A DNA stretch of 64,000 nt from positions 1,263,347 to 1,327,346 of the forward strand of contig NZ_LT896588.1 in the NCBI RefSeq assembly GCF_900186615.1, given 5' to 3'. Below, piece after piece: positions 1 through 8,713 of this stretch (position 1 is its first letter; each line of letters opens with the position of its first letter). The notes under the pieces are model-generated. The model was not told the DNA's origin and searched no databases. It saw only the letters and a program-made list of their open reading frames with translations. Both the position numbers and the translations under genes were made by a program. This stretch comes from Parabacteroides bouchesdurhonensis (GTDB lineage Bacteria > Bacteroidota > Bacteroidia > Bacteroidales > Tannerellaceae).

Positions 1-361
1 TATGCTTCGGATTATCTTCACAAATACGGATTACTTCATTCAGGTTGGCAATCCATCCCCAATGGGCATCCCAATACTGTTGTGTCCAGTCATTATTTGG
101 CACACATACATTAGAAGAATATTTATCATTCGAGAAATATTGAGCGTATGTATCCACATATAAGTTATGAATACGTTGGTACAAGTCTACATTATACACG
201 CTTCGAATAAATACCGGAGACAGTAAATAAACCGGATCTATCTTTTCCGGAGTCGGATCATTGGGATTTTCATTCAAGCTGTCAAAACTCTCACAGGAAG
301 TCAAAACGGAAGTTCCCGCAAGCACAAACATTAGCAAATAAGATTTTATTTTAGTCTTCAT
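1..361 (-). CDS. SusD/RagB-family surface lipoprotein, 3' part outside window
   Basis: Reading the minus strand from ATG at 361 gives an open frame that runs off the left edge (about 120 codons). It starts with a lipoprotein signal (Lys-rich start, hydrophobic core, LTSC with Cys23), followed by a FDSLNENPNDPTP segment typical of SusD-like proteins just after the lipid anchor. SusD proteins cap the SusC barrel at the cell surface and bind the oligosaccharide or peptide to be imported. It lies 29 bp downstream of the SusC gene on the same strand, so the two form the usual susC-susD operon. The ligand cannot be told because the rest of the gene and any enzymes of the locus are outside the window. 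Confidence 0.85.
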   Translation of the reverse strand, partial: MKTKIKSYLLMFVLAGTSVLTSCESFDSLNENPNDPTPEKIDPVYLLSPVFIRSVYNVDLYQRIHNLYVDTYAQYFSNDKYSSNVCVPNNDWTQQYWDAHWGWIANLNEVIRICEDNPKH

Positions 362-390
362 ATTGATAATTCTTAAAAAGTCAGACATCA

Positions 391-3300
391 TTAGAAAGAA
401 ACATTCAGGTTAAAACCGAAACTACGCATAGAAGGGAATGAAGCATATTCAATACCGCTTGCATTACCAGTGCTGTATGAAGATTCAGGATCATATCCCG
501 GAATGTTATTCTTAATCAGCCATAAATTACGTCCTACAAAACTTAATTTCAAGTTTGTAAATGGCGTCTTAGCCAACATCTTTTTCGGGAATATATAACC
601 AATTGTCAATTCGCGCAAACGTAAATTAGTTCCATCATATAAAAATTCTTCACCGGAACGTGATACGCGAGACCAATATTCCTGTGGATTAACAGCCTTT
701 GTATTAACCTGTCCGTCTTCTGTAACGCCATCAACAACGATACCTCCTGTTCCGGCATACCATTCATCACGTCCGGCCAACGACATTTCCGTTGTACCAT
801 ATACTGAACCACGAGACAAAGAATTCATATAGATATCACCACCTACACGTAAATCCAACATGAAACTAAATGTAATATTTTTATAAGTAAACATATTGTT
901 CATACTACCCGTCCATTTCGGCAAATAGTTTCCTATCGGATTTTCATTATCCATATTTGCTTCCAATAAAGGAAGTCCTTCACTGTCTATTATTTTACGT
1001 CCTTGTTCATCTCTCTGATAACGATAACCTACAATATCACCATAGCTACCACCTTCTCTGGCAACAATTTTAACAAAACTGGTAGAGCCTAATTCATACG
1101 TTGATAATTCAGGATGCAGTTCCTTAATCTTATTTGTATTCTTAGAATAGTTGACTGTCACATTCCATTCAAAATCACGCGTTCTTACAGGAGTTCCCGT
1201 CAATACAACTTCAATACCTTTATTTTCAATATTACCAGCATTAATCAAGCGAGCTGTTTTACCAGTAGTAGAAGAAATCGGTAATGTCAGAATCTGGTTT
1301 GTTGCATTTTTCTTATACCAGGTAAAATCTACACCAATACGGTTATTCAAGAAACGAACATCAAAACCGGCTTCTGTAGATTTAATCGTTTCAGGTTTCA
1401 AAGTAGACAAAGGTATGGTATTGTTCACTTCAGAACCTTTAATATCTGAAGTTACATTTAAGATACCATAAGTAGTAGCTAAACGATACGGATCCGTATC
1501 ATTACCTACTTCCGCATAAGATCCTCTTAATTTTGCAAACGACAGCCATTCCGGAACATTTACGTCATAAGAACGTAACATATCGGAAATAACCCATCCT
1601 AAACCAAAAGAAGGATAAAAGAAAGAACGGTTCTCACGAGGTAATGTTGAAGACCAGTCATTACGCCCTGTTACATCCAAAAACACCCAGTTTCCATAAC
1701 TCAATTGAGCAAATCCATAAATAGAATTTACTGCTTTTTTGCTCAACCGATGCTCTGGAACTCGTTGTTCTCCATTACTAATGGCAAAGAAATCAGGAAT
1801 TGCTAAAGGACCAGACTTCTCTGTAAATGATTCAGTTTTGGTAAACATCATATTTCCACCGACACTCAAACTTCCGGAAAATTTTGATCCCCACCAGTTA
1901 TCTTTTGCCGCAGTAACTAAAGCATCTGTATTACGTTCACGGAAATTAGATGTTCCGACAGTATAACTACCATGCCCCTTAGCATCCTTTTCATAAGGAG
2001 TAGCAGCCAATACCTTATTTTCACTGCCAGACCAATACATATCTTCACCATGACGCAACTTGATAGTTAACCAATCTGTCGGTTGATATTGCAATGCTAT
2101 GAAACCAATAAAACGGTCACGATGACTATTACTTTCATTATTAGGAATGAAATATGGATTCTGTACATAATTCATTTCTTTTGATGTCCATTGTTTAACT
2201 GAACCATCCGGATTAAACGGGTCTTGCAAATCAGAATAATGTACACTTCGTGGCATCATTAAATAATTGTTCATTATAGCAGTAGGACTACCTGAAGAAG
2301 ATGGAGTATTCCATATTTTCTGTTTTACATAATTAACTTTCGTATCCAAGGATAATTTTTTACTAAGATTTACGGTATTACGGAAGTTAATTATATATTT
2401 ATCCTGATAGTTACTTGGAACAATACCATCCATACGCTGATAAGAAACAGTTCCCAGGAAAGAAGCTTTATCTGTAGCAGCTGATGCCTCCAATGTATTT
2501 GTAGTAGTAACACCTGTTCCCAGAAAATCCATAATATCATTATCATACGGAGAATACGGACGTGATTGGCCTGTCCAATCGGTTATATTCTTACCATCCA
2601 TTTTCGGTCCCCAACTGTAGTTACCATCCGGATCATATACACCATTTGTACCTTGTCCATATATATTTTGCATCTCTGGTTTAATTAATGGACGTTCCAT
2701 CATTACATTTGAATTCAATGTTATGCCTAATCCTTTTGCCTGATCTCCACCCTTTTTTGTAGTAATCATCAATACTCCGTTACCGGCACGTGTACCATAA
2801 AGAGCTGCTGCTGCTGCTCCCTTTAAAACAGAGATCGATTCAATATTATCAGGGTTTATATCAGATAAACCGTTACCAGAATCGGAAACACTCCATTCAT
2901 TACCTTCAGTACCTCCATTAAAGTTATTAATAGGTACTCCATCCACAACAACCAAGGGTTCATTGTTTCCTCCTAAAGAGTTATTTCCACGAATAACAAT
3001 ACGGCTGGAACCCATTCCACCATTACCACTACGGCTCACCTGTACGCCAGCCATTTTACCAGACAAACTATTCATCACGTTGCTTTCGCGAGCTTCGGTC
3101 AGCGATTCGCCTTTCAATTCCTGTACGGAATAACCTAAAGCTTTTGTTGAACGTTTCAAGCCCAAAGCAGTAACAACGACTTCTTCCAGATTTTCTGTAG
3201 TCGGTTCCAATGTTACATCAATAATACTACGGCCATTCAATGCAATTTCCTGGGTTTTATAACCAATATAAGAAATTACCAAAGTGGCATTCTGGGAAGG

Positions 3301-3816
3301 AACTTTAATTGTAAATTTACCGTCCAAGTCCGTAATCATACCGGTAGTAGTTCCTTTAACAAGAATATTTGCACCGATAATAGGTTCACCGGTATCATCC
3401 TTTATCACACCGGAAACTTCTCTTTCTTGCTGAACAGAAGGAGCTACTGTAACAGTTGCAGCCTCTTTACGCGTAATAATTACCTGACGGTTATCAATTT
3501 TATAAGTTACATCTGTTCCCTGGAAAAGATTATCCAAGATAGCAGTTACAGGTTGATCCTGAACACTTACATCCACAACTTTACGACTATCAAATGTATT
3601 ATCCATATAAACAAAAATAAATTCGCTATTTTTCTCTATATAGTTAAATACATCTTTAATTGTCTTATTATTCAACTGCACAGTCAACGTAGTTGATTGT
3701 GCATAGGTATTCGCAGCGAATACATTGGCAATACTAAAACTTGCCAATAAACAAATAATAAATACCGATTTAGGTATTTTAGGAAGTCTTTTTTTTAATA
3801 AATAATGATTTTTCAT
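391..3816 (-). CDS. SusC/RagA-family TonB-dependent transporter with STN signalling domain
   Basis: A 1141-residue outer-membrane importer. I start it at ATG 3816 because the longer frame to 3843 begins with TTG. In order: signal peptide ending near ANTYAQS, an STN domain (LNNKTIKDVFNYIEK), a carboxypeptidase-regulatory-like domain (VSGVIKDDTGEPIIGAN), a region near the TonB box (EEVVVTALG), a plug with the SusC signature (VRGNNSLGGNNEPLVVVDG), and a large C-terminal barrel ending in Phe. SusC proteins import glycans or peptides with energy from TonB/ExbBD. The STN domain marks a transducing receptor that talks to FecR; the FecR gene lies directly upstream at 3974-5074. Regulation by the ECF sigma factor at 8714-9268 is inferred from this arrangement. 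The substrate is unknown. Confidence 0.93.
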   Translation of the reverse strand: MKNHYLLKKRLPKIPKSVFIICLLASFSIANVFAANTYAQSTTLTVQLNNKTIKDVFNYIEKNSEFIFVYMDNTFDSRKVVDVSVQDQPVTAILDNLFQGTDVTYKIDNRQVIITRKEAATVTVAPSVQQEREVSGVIKDDTGEPIIGANILVKGTTTGMITDLDGKFTIKVPSQNATLVISYIGYKTQEIALNGRSIIDVTLEPTTENLEEVVVTALGLKRSTKALGYSVQELKGESLTEARESNVMNSLSGKMAGVQVSRSGNGGMGSSRIVIRGNNSLGGNNEPLVVVDGVPINNFNGGTEGNEWSVSDSGNGLSDINPDNIESISVLKGAAAAALYGTRAGNGVLMITTKKGGDQAKGLGITLNSNVMMERPLIKPEMQNIYGQGTNGVYDPDGNYSWGPKMDGKNITDWTGQSRPYSPYDNDIMDFLGTGVTTTNTLEASAATDKASFLGTVSYQRMDGIVPSNYQDKYIINFRNTVNLSKKLSLDTKVNYVKQKIWNTPSSSGSPTAIMNNYLMMPRSVHYSDLQDPFNPDGSVKQWTSKEMNYVQNPYFIPNNESNSHRDRFIGFIALQYQPTDWLTIKLRHGEDMYWSGSENKVLAATPYEKDAKGHGSYTVGTSNFRERNTDALVTAAKDNWWGSKFSGSLSVGGNMMFTKTESFTEKSGPLAIPDFFAISNGEQRVPEHRLSKKAVNSIYGFAQLSYGNWVFLDVTGRNDWSSTLPRENRSFFYPSFGLGWVISDMLRSYDVNVPEWLSFAKLRGSYAEVGNDTDPYRLATTYGILNVTSDIKGSEVNNTIPLSTLKPETIKSTEAGFDVRFLNNRIGVDFTWYKKNATNQILTLPISSTTGKTARLINAGNIENKGIEVVLTGTPVRTRDFEWNVTVNYSKNTNKIKELHPELSTYELGSTSFVKIVAREGGSYGDIVGYRYQRDEQGRKIIDSEGLPLLEANMDNENPIGNYLPKWTGSMNNMFTYKNITFSFMLDLRVGGDIYMNSLSRGSVYGTTEMSLAGRDEWYAGTGGIVVDGVTEDGQVNTKAVNPQEYWSRVSRSGEEFLYDGTNLRLRELTIGYIFPKKMLAKTPFTNLKLSFVGRNLWLIKNNIPGYDPESSYSTGNASGIEYASFPSMRSFGFNLNVSF

Positions 3817-3823
3817 ACGTTTG
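3816..3823 (+). promoter_or_regulatory. Possible antisense promoter -7 box (TACGTTTG)
   Basis: TACGTTTG fits the Bacteroidetes -7 consensus TAnnTTTG, on the strand opposite to susC and touching its start codon. No clear TTTG -33 box lies at the expected distance; only a T-run precedes it. It would start a plus-strand RNA near 3830. Confidence 0.3.
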
Positions 3824-3829
3824 TGTCGT

Positions 3830-3917
3830 TTTTCTTTAAACAATAAATAGCAGAAAGTTAACGTTTAAACTAAAACAGTAACCGGGTGATATTGCAGTAT
3901 TATCCGGTTATTTTTTT
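3830..3917 (+). ncRNA. Candidate antisense sRNA across the susC leader
   Basis: Prediction only. Plus-strand DNA opposite the susC 5' leader ends in a strong intrinsic-terminator shape: a 13-bp stem (3879-3891 with 3898-3910, two G-U pairs on this strand), a six-base loop TTGCAG, then seven T (3911-3917). No plus-strand gene lies upstream to need it. With the TACGTTTG box at 3816-3823 it would give an RNA of about 90 nt fully antisense to the susC leader. Cis-antisense sRNAs at susC-type loci are known in Bacteroides (DonS-type). On the minus strand two stem pairs become mismatches and no T-run follows, so the structure is better explained as a plus-strand terminator. Confidence 0.35.
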
Positions 3918-3973
3918 CGATTTCTCTACACCATAAGCATTCTTTTTTTAATAGGTTTATATTATATTGGTTT

Positions 3974-5074
3974 TTATTTCTTCAATTTCACTTGGATAGT
4001 ACTATCTGTGCTCGCAAAAGTAACAGGAGTGGCTGTGGTAATAATTTTCATTACATCTTCCAGATTATCACGTAAATCCAATTTCCCGCTGATCGTCATT
4101 TTACTTAAGTCAGCGTTCCAAGCTATCTTTTCACCATAATAGCGAGATAGCTTGGTTAACACTTTATTTAGTGGTTCTTGTTTGAATATCATCATATTTT
4201 GTGTCCAACAAACATATTCGGACGCATCTACTTTACGTGTACTGATACCTTCTGGTTGTATGCTAAACAATTCATCGGGAGATAAAGTAACCTTTTCATT
4301 TTTATGCGTTTCTACTTCGACTTTACCTGAAACCAAAACGACAGAAGCTTCCTCATCTTCCTTATATGCACATACATTAAATACTGTTCCCAGTACACGT
4401 ACATTCATATTTTCTGTCTTCACATAAAAAGGACGGGCTTCATCCCGTTTCACTTCCAAATAGATTTCACCTTCAACATATATTTCACGCTTATCATCGG
4501 CGAATATGGCAGGATAAACAACTCTTGTTCCTGAATTTACATAAATTCGCGTACCATCGGCAAAAGTAATGTTCGTTCTTCTGCCTTTAGGAACAAAAAT
4601 CTGGTTATAAACCGGGTCAGTTTCCTTCTTTTTTTCTTTGGTAACAGTTTGATCCACTGTTTCAGAATTCACGACAACACTTCCATCCGGATTATATTTA
4701 ACGTCAGTATTATCTTCAATATTTAATTTTTGCTTATTGGAAGTAACCAACATAATTTCCTGTGTAGAAGGAGTAGGAACCGGCAATTGAGTTACAATAT
4801 CCGCTAATGTTGTTTTTTGAGGTTGTTCGACAGGAAAACTCACGAACAAACCTCCAATAATAAGGATCAATATACAAGCCGCTGCAGAAGCAAAATAAAG
4901 AACACGCCTACGAAAATGATGACGCTCATAAGCATTTATTCGCTGGCTTACTACGTCCCACGAGTCAGATTCGTCTTTACCAAACGTTTCTGTTTCATAA
5001 CGCTTGAACAATGGAACTATCCGATTGATAGCATTTCTGAATTGTTGTTTTTTACTTTGTCTATCTTTAGGCAT
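3974..5074 (-). CDS. FecR-family anti-sigma factor
   Basis: A 366-residue single-pass inner-membrane protein. It has a basic, soluble N-terminus, one membrane segment at about residues 58-80, a periplasmic FecR domain (about 155-260, with DGTRIYVNSGTRVVYP and VLGTVFNV motifs) and a C-terminal DUF4974-like domain. FecR proteins read the STN domain of a transducing TonB receptor and release or activate a cytoplasmic ECF sigma factor. The receptor is the SusC gene 130 bp downstream. Normally the sigma gene is directly upstream, but here the nearest one is at 8714-9268, beyond three unrelated genes. Confidence 0.92.
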   Translation of the reverse strand: MPKDRQSKKQQFRNAINRIVPLFKRYETETFGKDESDSWDVVSQRINAYERHHFRRRVLYFASAAACILILIIGGLFVSFPVEQPQKTTLADIVTQLPVPTPSTQEIMLVTSNKQKLNIEDNTDVKYNPDGSVVVNSETVDQTVTKEKKKETDPVYNQIFVPKGRRTNITFADGTRIYVNSGTRVVYPAIFADDKREIYVEGEIYLEVKRDEARPFYVKTENMNVRVLGTVFNVCAYKEDEEASVVLVSGKVEVETHKNEKVTLSPDELFSIQPEGISTRKVDASEYVCWTQNMMIFKQEPLNKVLTKLSRYYGEKIAWNADLSKMTISGKLDLRDNLEDVMKIITTATPVTFASTDSTIQVKLKK

Positions 5075-5232
5075 ATACCTTGATTATCTTTTCTTATTAT
5101 AAGAGAAACGAAATTTTAACAAATCAGTACTCAATTCCGGGAAGAAAAATTATTTTTTAATATACAAAAAAATAAATAGTAAAACAAAGAATACTTTTAC
5201 TACCGTTCAAAAAAGAATCTAAATACTAAAGA

Positions 5233-7143
5233 TTATAAATAAAACTTTTGCTCATTATCTTGATATATAAAAAGTTTTTCCTCTTGTCCACGTGTCAAAT
5301 TTCTCAACCAAAACAGTGCATTTTGAGGTACTTCATAAAATAAATAATTTTCTTTTGCAATCTGTTTACCTAATGAATTCCAACCTTCATTTCCATTGAA
5401 ATACAAAAGTTCATAAACATCTCCTATCCGAATAAAATTATCATCATTTCGAGGAATAAACATAAGTTGTTTTACCGTTACCTTTTCTAAAAAATCAAGA
5501 TGAAGAAAATTTTTTTCTTCGTCTGATGTATAATAAGTTAGCGGATCATTATCTTTCATATTTTGTACAGAAGCAGGTAAATATTTATCCATGAAAATAT
5601 AAGGCAATTCCCGCTCTCTTTTTTCATCTGAATAAAATGCCAATTCAGCAAATTCTAATCGTTTACCTGTAGCTGCCCGACAACATATATACCGAAACGA
5701 GCGATTTGGAATAAAAGGTATAATATTATAATTAGTACGGACTGTATCCGTTATTTTATAAAGAATATAAGAAGGATTAAATGAAGGATTATCTGCACAC
5801 TCAATCGTAATATCTAATGCATTATCAAGATGGTCAATAATACGTGAAACCAATGGAGCCTTACGTCTCAACTTTATTCGTTCTAATAATTGATTATTTG
5901 GTGTATAATAATGAATGTTCTCTCCATCATAGAAAAAGGGATATCCAATTATTTTAAATTCATCTGCTACATAAAATGCTAAAAAATACAACTGATTAAT
6001 TCCCATATTTTTAAAAATAGCTTTCCTTTTTTTTACAGGAACAACAGCTTGAGGTACCCAACCTTTACGCCCAAATGCACATATATACACCAACTGTTCT
6101 TTTTCTATAGGAGGAATTTCTAAAGAAAGTATATTTTCTCCATAATATTCTGCTGTTACATCCTTAATTAATCTATTTTTCAAAATCTTATAAAGACCTT
6201 TATAGCGAATACCTTCAAGTGAGCAGGTTGGTTGTTCTTCATAACATTGTCTATAAATTTTTCTTTTAGGACGAATATCATCATCGTTTCGCCCTCGTTG
6301 AACACCCTTACTGTCAAAATCAGAAACCACCAGTCTCCCTGTTGTATCTTTCACTGATATCCAATAATGTATACGTGATAAATCATAATAATAGTAAATC
6401 ATATCTTGATTAACAGGAATTCCTAATGCTCTTAAAACATAAACAGCAAAATTTATAGATTCTTTACAACCTCCCAAACGTTGATTTAACAAAAATGATG
6501 CACTATAGCTAGGTAATTCAAAAGGCATTAAACTCTTTTCACCATAAGAACCCTCATTCCATAATACCACAGACAACACATCACATGCTTTGATTATATC
6601 TGTTCCTTGATATAAAGAATCTAGTAATGGTAAAAACCTATCATAATATTTTTTCCTCCATGAATCTAAAGGTTCATGTTCAATTCGATAGGGTAGCACC
6701 ATTTTACAAAAATCATCAAATGAATAATATTTAGACCAAGGGCATTTTTTCCAAGTTTGAAATGATAAATCTATATTTTCAATTAAATAATCTGCAGTTA
6801 TAACATGACAATCATATATTTTACTAACATTTCTTGTCTTTTTCTGTATATTCTGTATAATTAATAAATCATTTATACTCAAACTATCTTCTTTTTCTGA
6901 TTTTATTTTGATTTGCTCCAGCTCATCAGCATCAGGTATTGAAAAACTATAATGTTGTGGCATATTTTCAATTAAAAAACATGCTGCTTTTAATTTTAAA
7001 GAATCATTTTTATAATGTTCTAGCACCTTTTCAAGTTCAACTCTATTTTTTCCAGCAAAATCTAAAGCAAATTCCAATTTCTTATTCTTATTAGAAGAAC
7101 AAGAAATAAAAAGAATAAAGAAAAAACAAATCAAATATTTCAT
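5233..7143 (-). CDS. Transglutaminase-like lipoprotein of an NVEALA cassette
   Basis: A 636-residue lipoprotein (lipobox ending FISC, Cys15). The middle carries a transglutaminase/papain-like core with the likely triad Cys226 (in LGGCKES), His259 (in SRIHYW) and Asp275 (in VVSDFD). The last third looks like beta-sandwich repeats of the discoidin type, with the C-terminus describing an exposed domain rather than a catalytic one. Proteins of this plan are usually not cross-linkers; many act as peptidases or binding proteins. It is the last gene of a three-gene run with the propeller lipoprotein (30-bp gap) and the NVEALA peptide. The DNA is visibly more AT-rich than that of the flanking FecR and sigma genes. 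Function unknown; the triad makes a peptidase or acyl-transfer role possible. Confidence 0.7.
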   Translation of the reverse strand: MKYLICFFFILFISCSSNKNKKLEFALDFAGKNRVELEKVLEHYKNDSLKLKAACFLIENMPQHYSFSIPDADELEQIKIKSEKEDSLSINDLLIIQNIQKKTRNVSKIYDCHVITADYLIENIDLSFQTWKKCPWSKYYSFDDFCKMVLPYRIEHEPLDSWRKKYYDRFLPLLDSLYQGTDIIKACDVLSVVLWNEGSYGEKSLMPFELPSYSASFLLNQRLGGCKESINFAVYVLRALGIPVNQDMIYYYYDLSRIHYWISVKDTTGRLVVSDFDSKGVQRGRNDDDIRPKRKIYRQCYEEQPTCSLEGIRYKGLYKILKNRLIKDVTAEYYGENILSLEIPPIEKEQLVYICAFGRKGWVPQAVVPVKKRKAIFKNMGINQLYFLAFYVADEFKIIGYPFFYDGENIHYYTPNNQLLERIKLRRKAPLVSRIIDHLDNALDITIECADNPSFNPSYILYKITDTVRTNYNIIPFIPNRSFRYICCRAATGKRLEFAELAFYSDEKRERELPYIFMDKYLPASVQNMKDNDPLTYYTSDEEKNFLHLDFLEKVTVKQLMFIPRNDDNFIRIGDVYELLYFNGNEGWNSLGKQIAKENYLFYEVPQNALFWLRNLTRGQEEKLFIYQDNEQKFYL

Positions 7144-7173
7144 TTACAAAACGTTTATAAATGTTTTTAACTT

Positions 7174-8187
7174 TTATGGGATATCGAAGCGTATAACATC
7201 CGTACCTCCATCACTTGACATATGCAATCCCAATAAATATGTACCATCGGGAGATATAGCCATTCTTCTGATCTTATATTTCAAAGAATACGAAGTTTTA
7301 AAATTACCTTCCCAATCAAAAATAAAAATCTTTGATTTATCATTTTGTCTAATTGGATTTAGCAAGCAATATACAAAAGATGAAGTCCCACATATATCTA
7401 TAAAATAATTAGGAGAATCTGGAAAGTCTAGGTATTTTTCATTTGCCTCAGGTATTTCAAGTTTTGTCCCAAGAATTATAGATTTATATATCTTACCAGA
7501 AAAATCATAAAATTGTATAGAATTCATTTTCTTTAATGCAACACATATACTGTTTTTCTGATCATTAGCAATCAAGCTCCCCATATATAAAAAGGTCAAA
7601 GTATCTTTTTTATATTTATGTTTCACATGAGGATAATATGGTACATTAATGATTTGTTTTGAATATTTATTATATATAAAAAATAACCTGTTCATACCCA
7701 TATCAACATCAAAACCAATAATATATTTAGAAAACATATTACAGCTATTCATCATTGGCATTTCTGTATCCATTAATTCATTTATAACAGTATTATCGTT
7801 CTCCGTTAAATTTATATACTTAAAATTTCGCAAATTAAGGTCAACTATAGATAATAATGATAAGTCAGCACTATCTAGATTAATTTTTTGTATAAAAAAA
7901 GGAGATAAAAAATCATTTGGTCCATTTCCTTTAAAAAAACACATTTTCAAAATTGAAAATGTATTATCATATATTTGTAAAATACTATCACTATAAAAAT
8001 CTAAACAAGCAGTATAATTCTCTCCTATCACTATATCATAAAATATATTAGTATTATCAATTGATGAAAATATATTTGTTCCAATTAATTCCTTCTCCGT
8101 TTGATCTGATATATATTGACTTGTGACATTTTCATGTTTACAATTCAAAAAAAAGAAAACAAATAATACTATTAACAACTTTTTCAT
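7174..8187 (-). CDS. TolB-like / BF3164-type six-bladed beta-propeller lipoprotein
   Basis: A 337-residue lipoprotein (lipobox FLNC, Cys16). It has the GNGPNDF loop motif that marks the BF3164/TolB-like six-bladed propeller family, and a final blade of the form RRMAISPDGTYLLGL. Members are typically encoded next to NVEALA peptides, as here, which suggests that the propeller binds the peptide or senses it at the surface; this is inference. It follows the NVEALA gene after a strong hairpin (8203-8232) and precedes the transglutaminase-like gene by 30 bp, so all three are probably one transcript. AT-rich like its neighbour. Confidence 0.8.
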   Translation of the reverse strand: MKKLLIVLFVFFFLNCKHENVTSQYISDQTEKELIGTNIFSSIDNTNIFYDIVIGENYTACLDFYSDSILQIYDNTFSILKMCFFKGNGPNDFLSPFFIQKINLDSADLSLLSIVDLNLRNFKYINLTENDNTVINELMDTEMPMMNSCNMFSKYIIGFDVDMGMNRLFFIYNKYSKQIINVPYYPHVKHKYKKDTLTFLYMGSLIANDQKNSICVALKKMNSIQFYDFSGKIYKSIILGTKLEIPEANEKYLDFPDSPNYFIDICGTSSFVYCLLNPIRQNDKSKIFIFDWEGNFKTSYSLKYKIRRMAISPDGTYLLGLHMSSDGGTDVIRFDIP

Positions 8188-8202
8188 AATCTATAAATTT
8201 AG

Positions 8203-8232
8203 TTCAGGAGATTCAGAAATGAATCTCCTGAA
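8203..8232. terminator. Perfect 13-bp hairpin between NVEALA gene and lipoprotein
   Basis: TTCAGGAGATTCA (8203-8215), loop GAAA, then its exact complement (8220-8232). It begins 3 bp after the NVEALA stop codon in the direction of transcription. There is no T-run on the minus strand, so it is more likely an mRNA-stabilising or partial terminator element than a full stop; this would raise the small peptide over the downstream lipoproteins. Confidence 0.6.
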
Positions 8233-8235
8233 ACT

Positions 8236-8532
8236 TTAATTATAAGAAGAGCCACAAAAACCATTTGGAACAATGTCAATAAGTTGCCTATACATACATA
8301 CTCCATTGCCATCTTTAACTCTTACCCAAGTACCTTCAAAATCCTCTCGCCCATTGTATGCAAAAAACGGACCAAAATCACCTCCTCCACCTGAACCTTC
8401 ACCTTCAGCCAAGGCTTCAATATTACTAAGAGCCAGATCATTTAGCCCAGTTCCTTTACTATTTTTTGAGCTCCACATAGAAGCAGAAGCAGCCATTGCG
8501 ACAACAGCAATAACCAATATTTTCTTTTTCAT
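8236..8532 (-). CDS. NVEALA-domain small secreted peptide
   Basis: A 98-residue product read from ATG 8532 (MKKKIL); an in-frame ATG three codons upstream is possible. A Lys-rich hydrophobic leader is followed by the family motif in the form ALSNIEALA (residues about 34-42), an acidic/Gly-rich linker (EGEGSGGGGDFG) and a C-terminal core with two Cys that could form a disulfide. The NVEALA family consists of small exported peptides of Bacteroidales encoded beside TolB-like propeller lipoproteins; their role is not settled. Here it heads a three-gene unit placed between an ECF sigma gene and its presumed FecR partner. Confidence 0.85.
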   Translation of the reverse strand: MKKKILVIAVVAMAASASMWSSKNSKGTGLNDLALSNIEALAEGEGSGGGGDFGPFFAYNGREDFEGTWVRVKDGNGVCMYRQLIDIVPNGFCGSSYN

Positions 8533-8713
8533 AATGTACAAATTTAATGTTATTATTACCCTAGATTAAGGAATGTTTGCATTCTCTGAATATAAATTGT
8601 GTTTCTTGTTCTATGAATTTGTGCACCTCCTTCCCTTTCAATATTACAAAGAAAGCAAACTTTATTCAAAAAAAATATTTTTCAGATTTATTTATATCAT
8701 TTTAAATCATAAA

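Noticed and set aside
8558-8624. Leader peptide gene starting at the GTG in AAGGAGGTG
   Set aside because: The GTG is inside the Shine-Dalgarno-like motif, so spacing is wrong, and the 21-codon product has no recognisable features.
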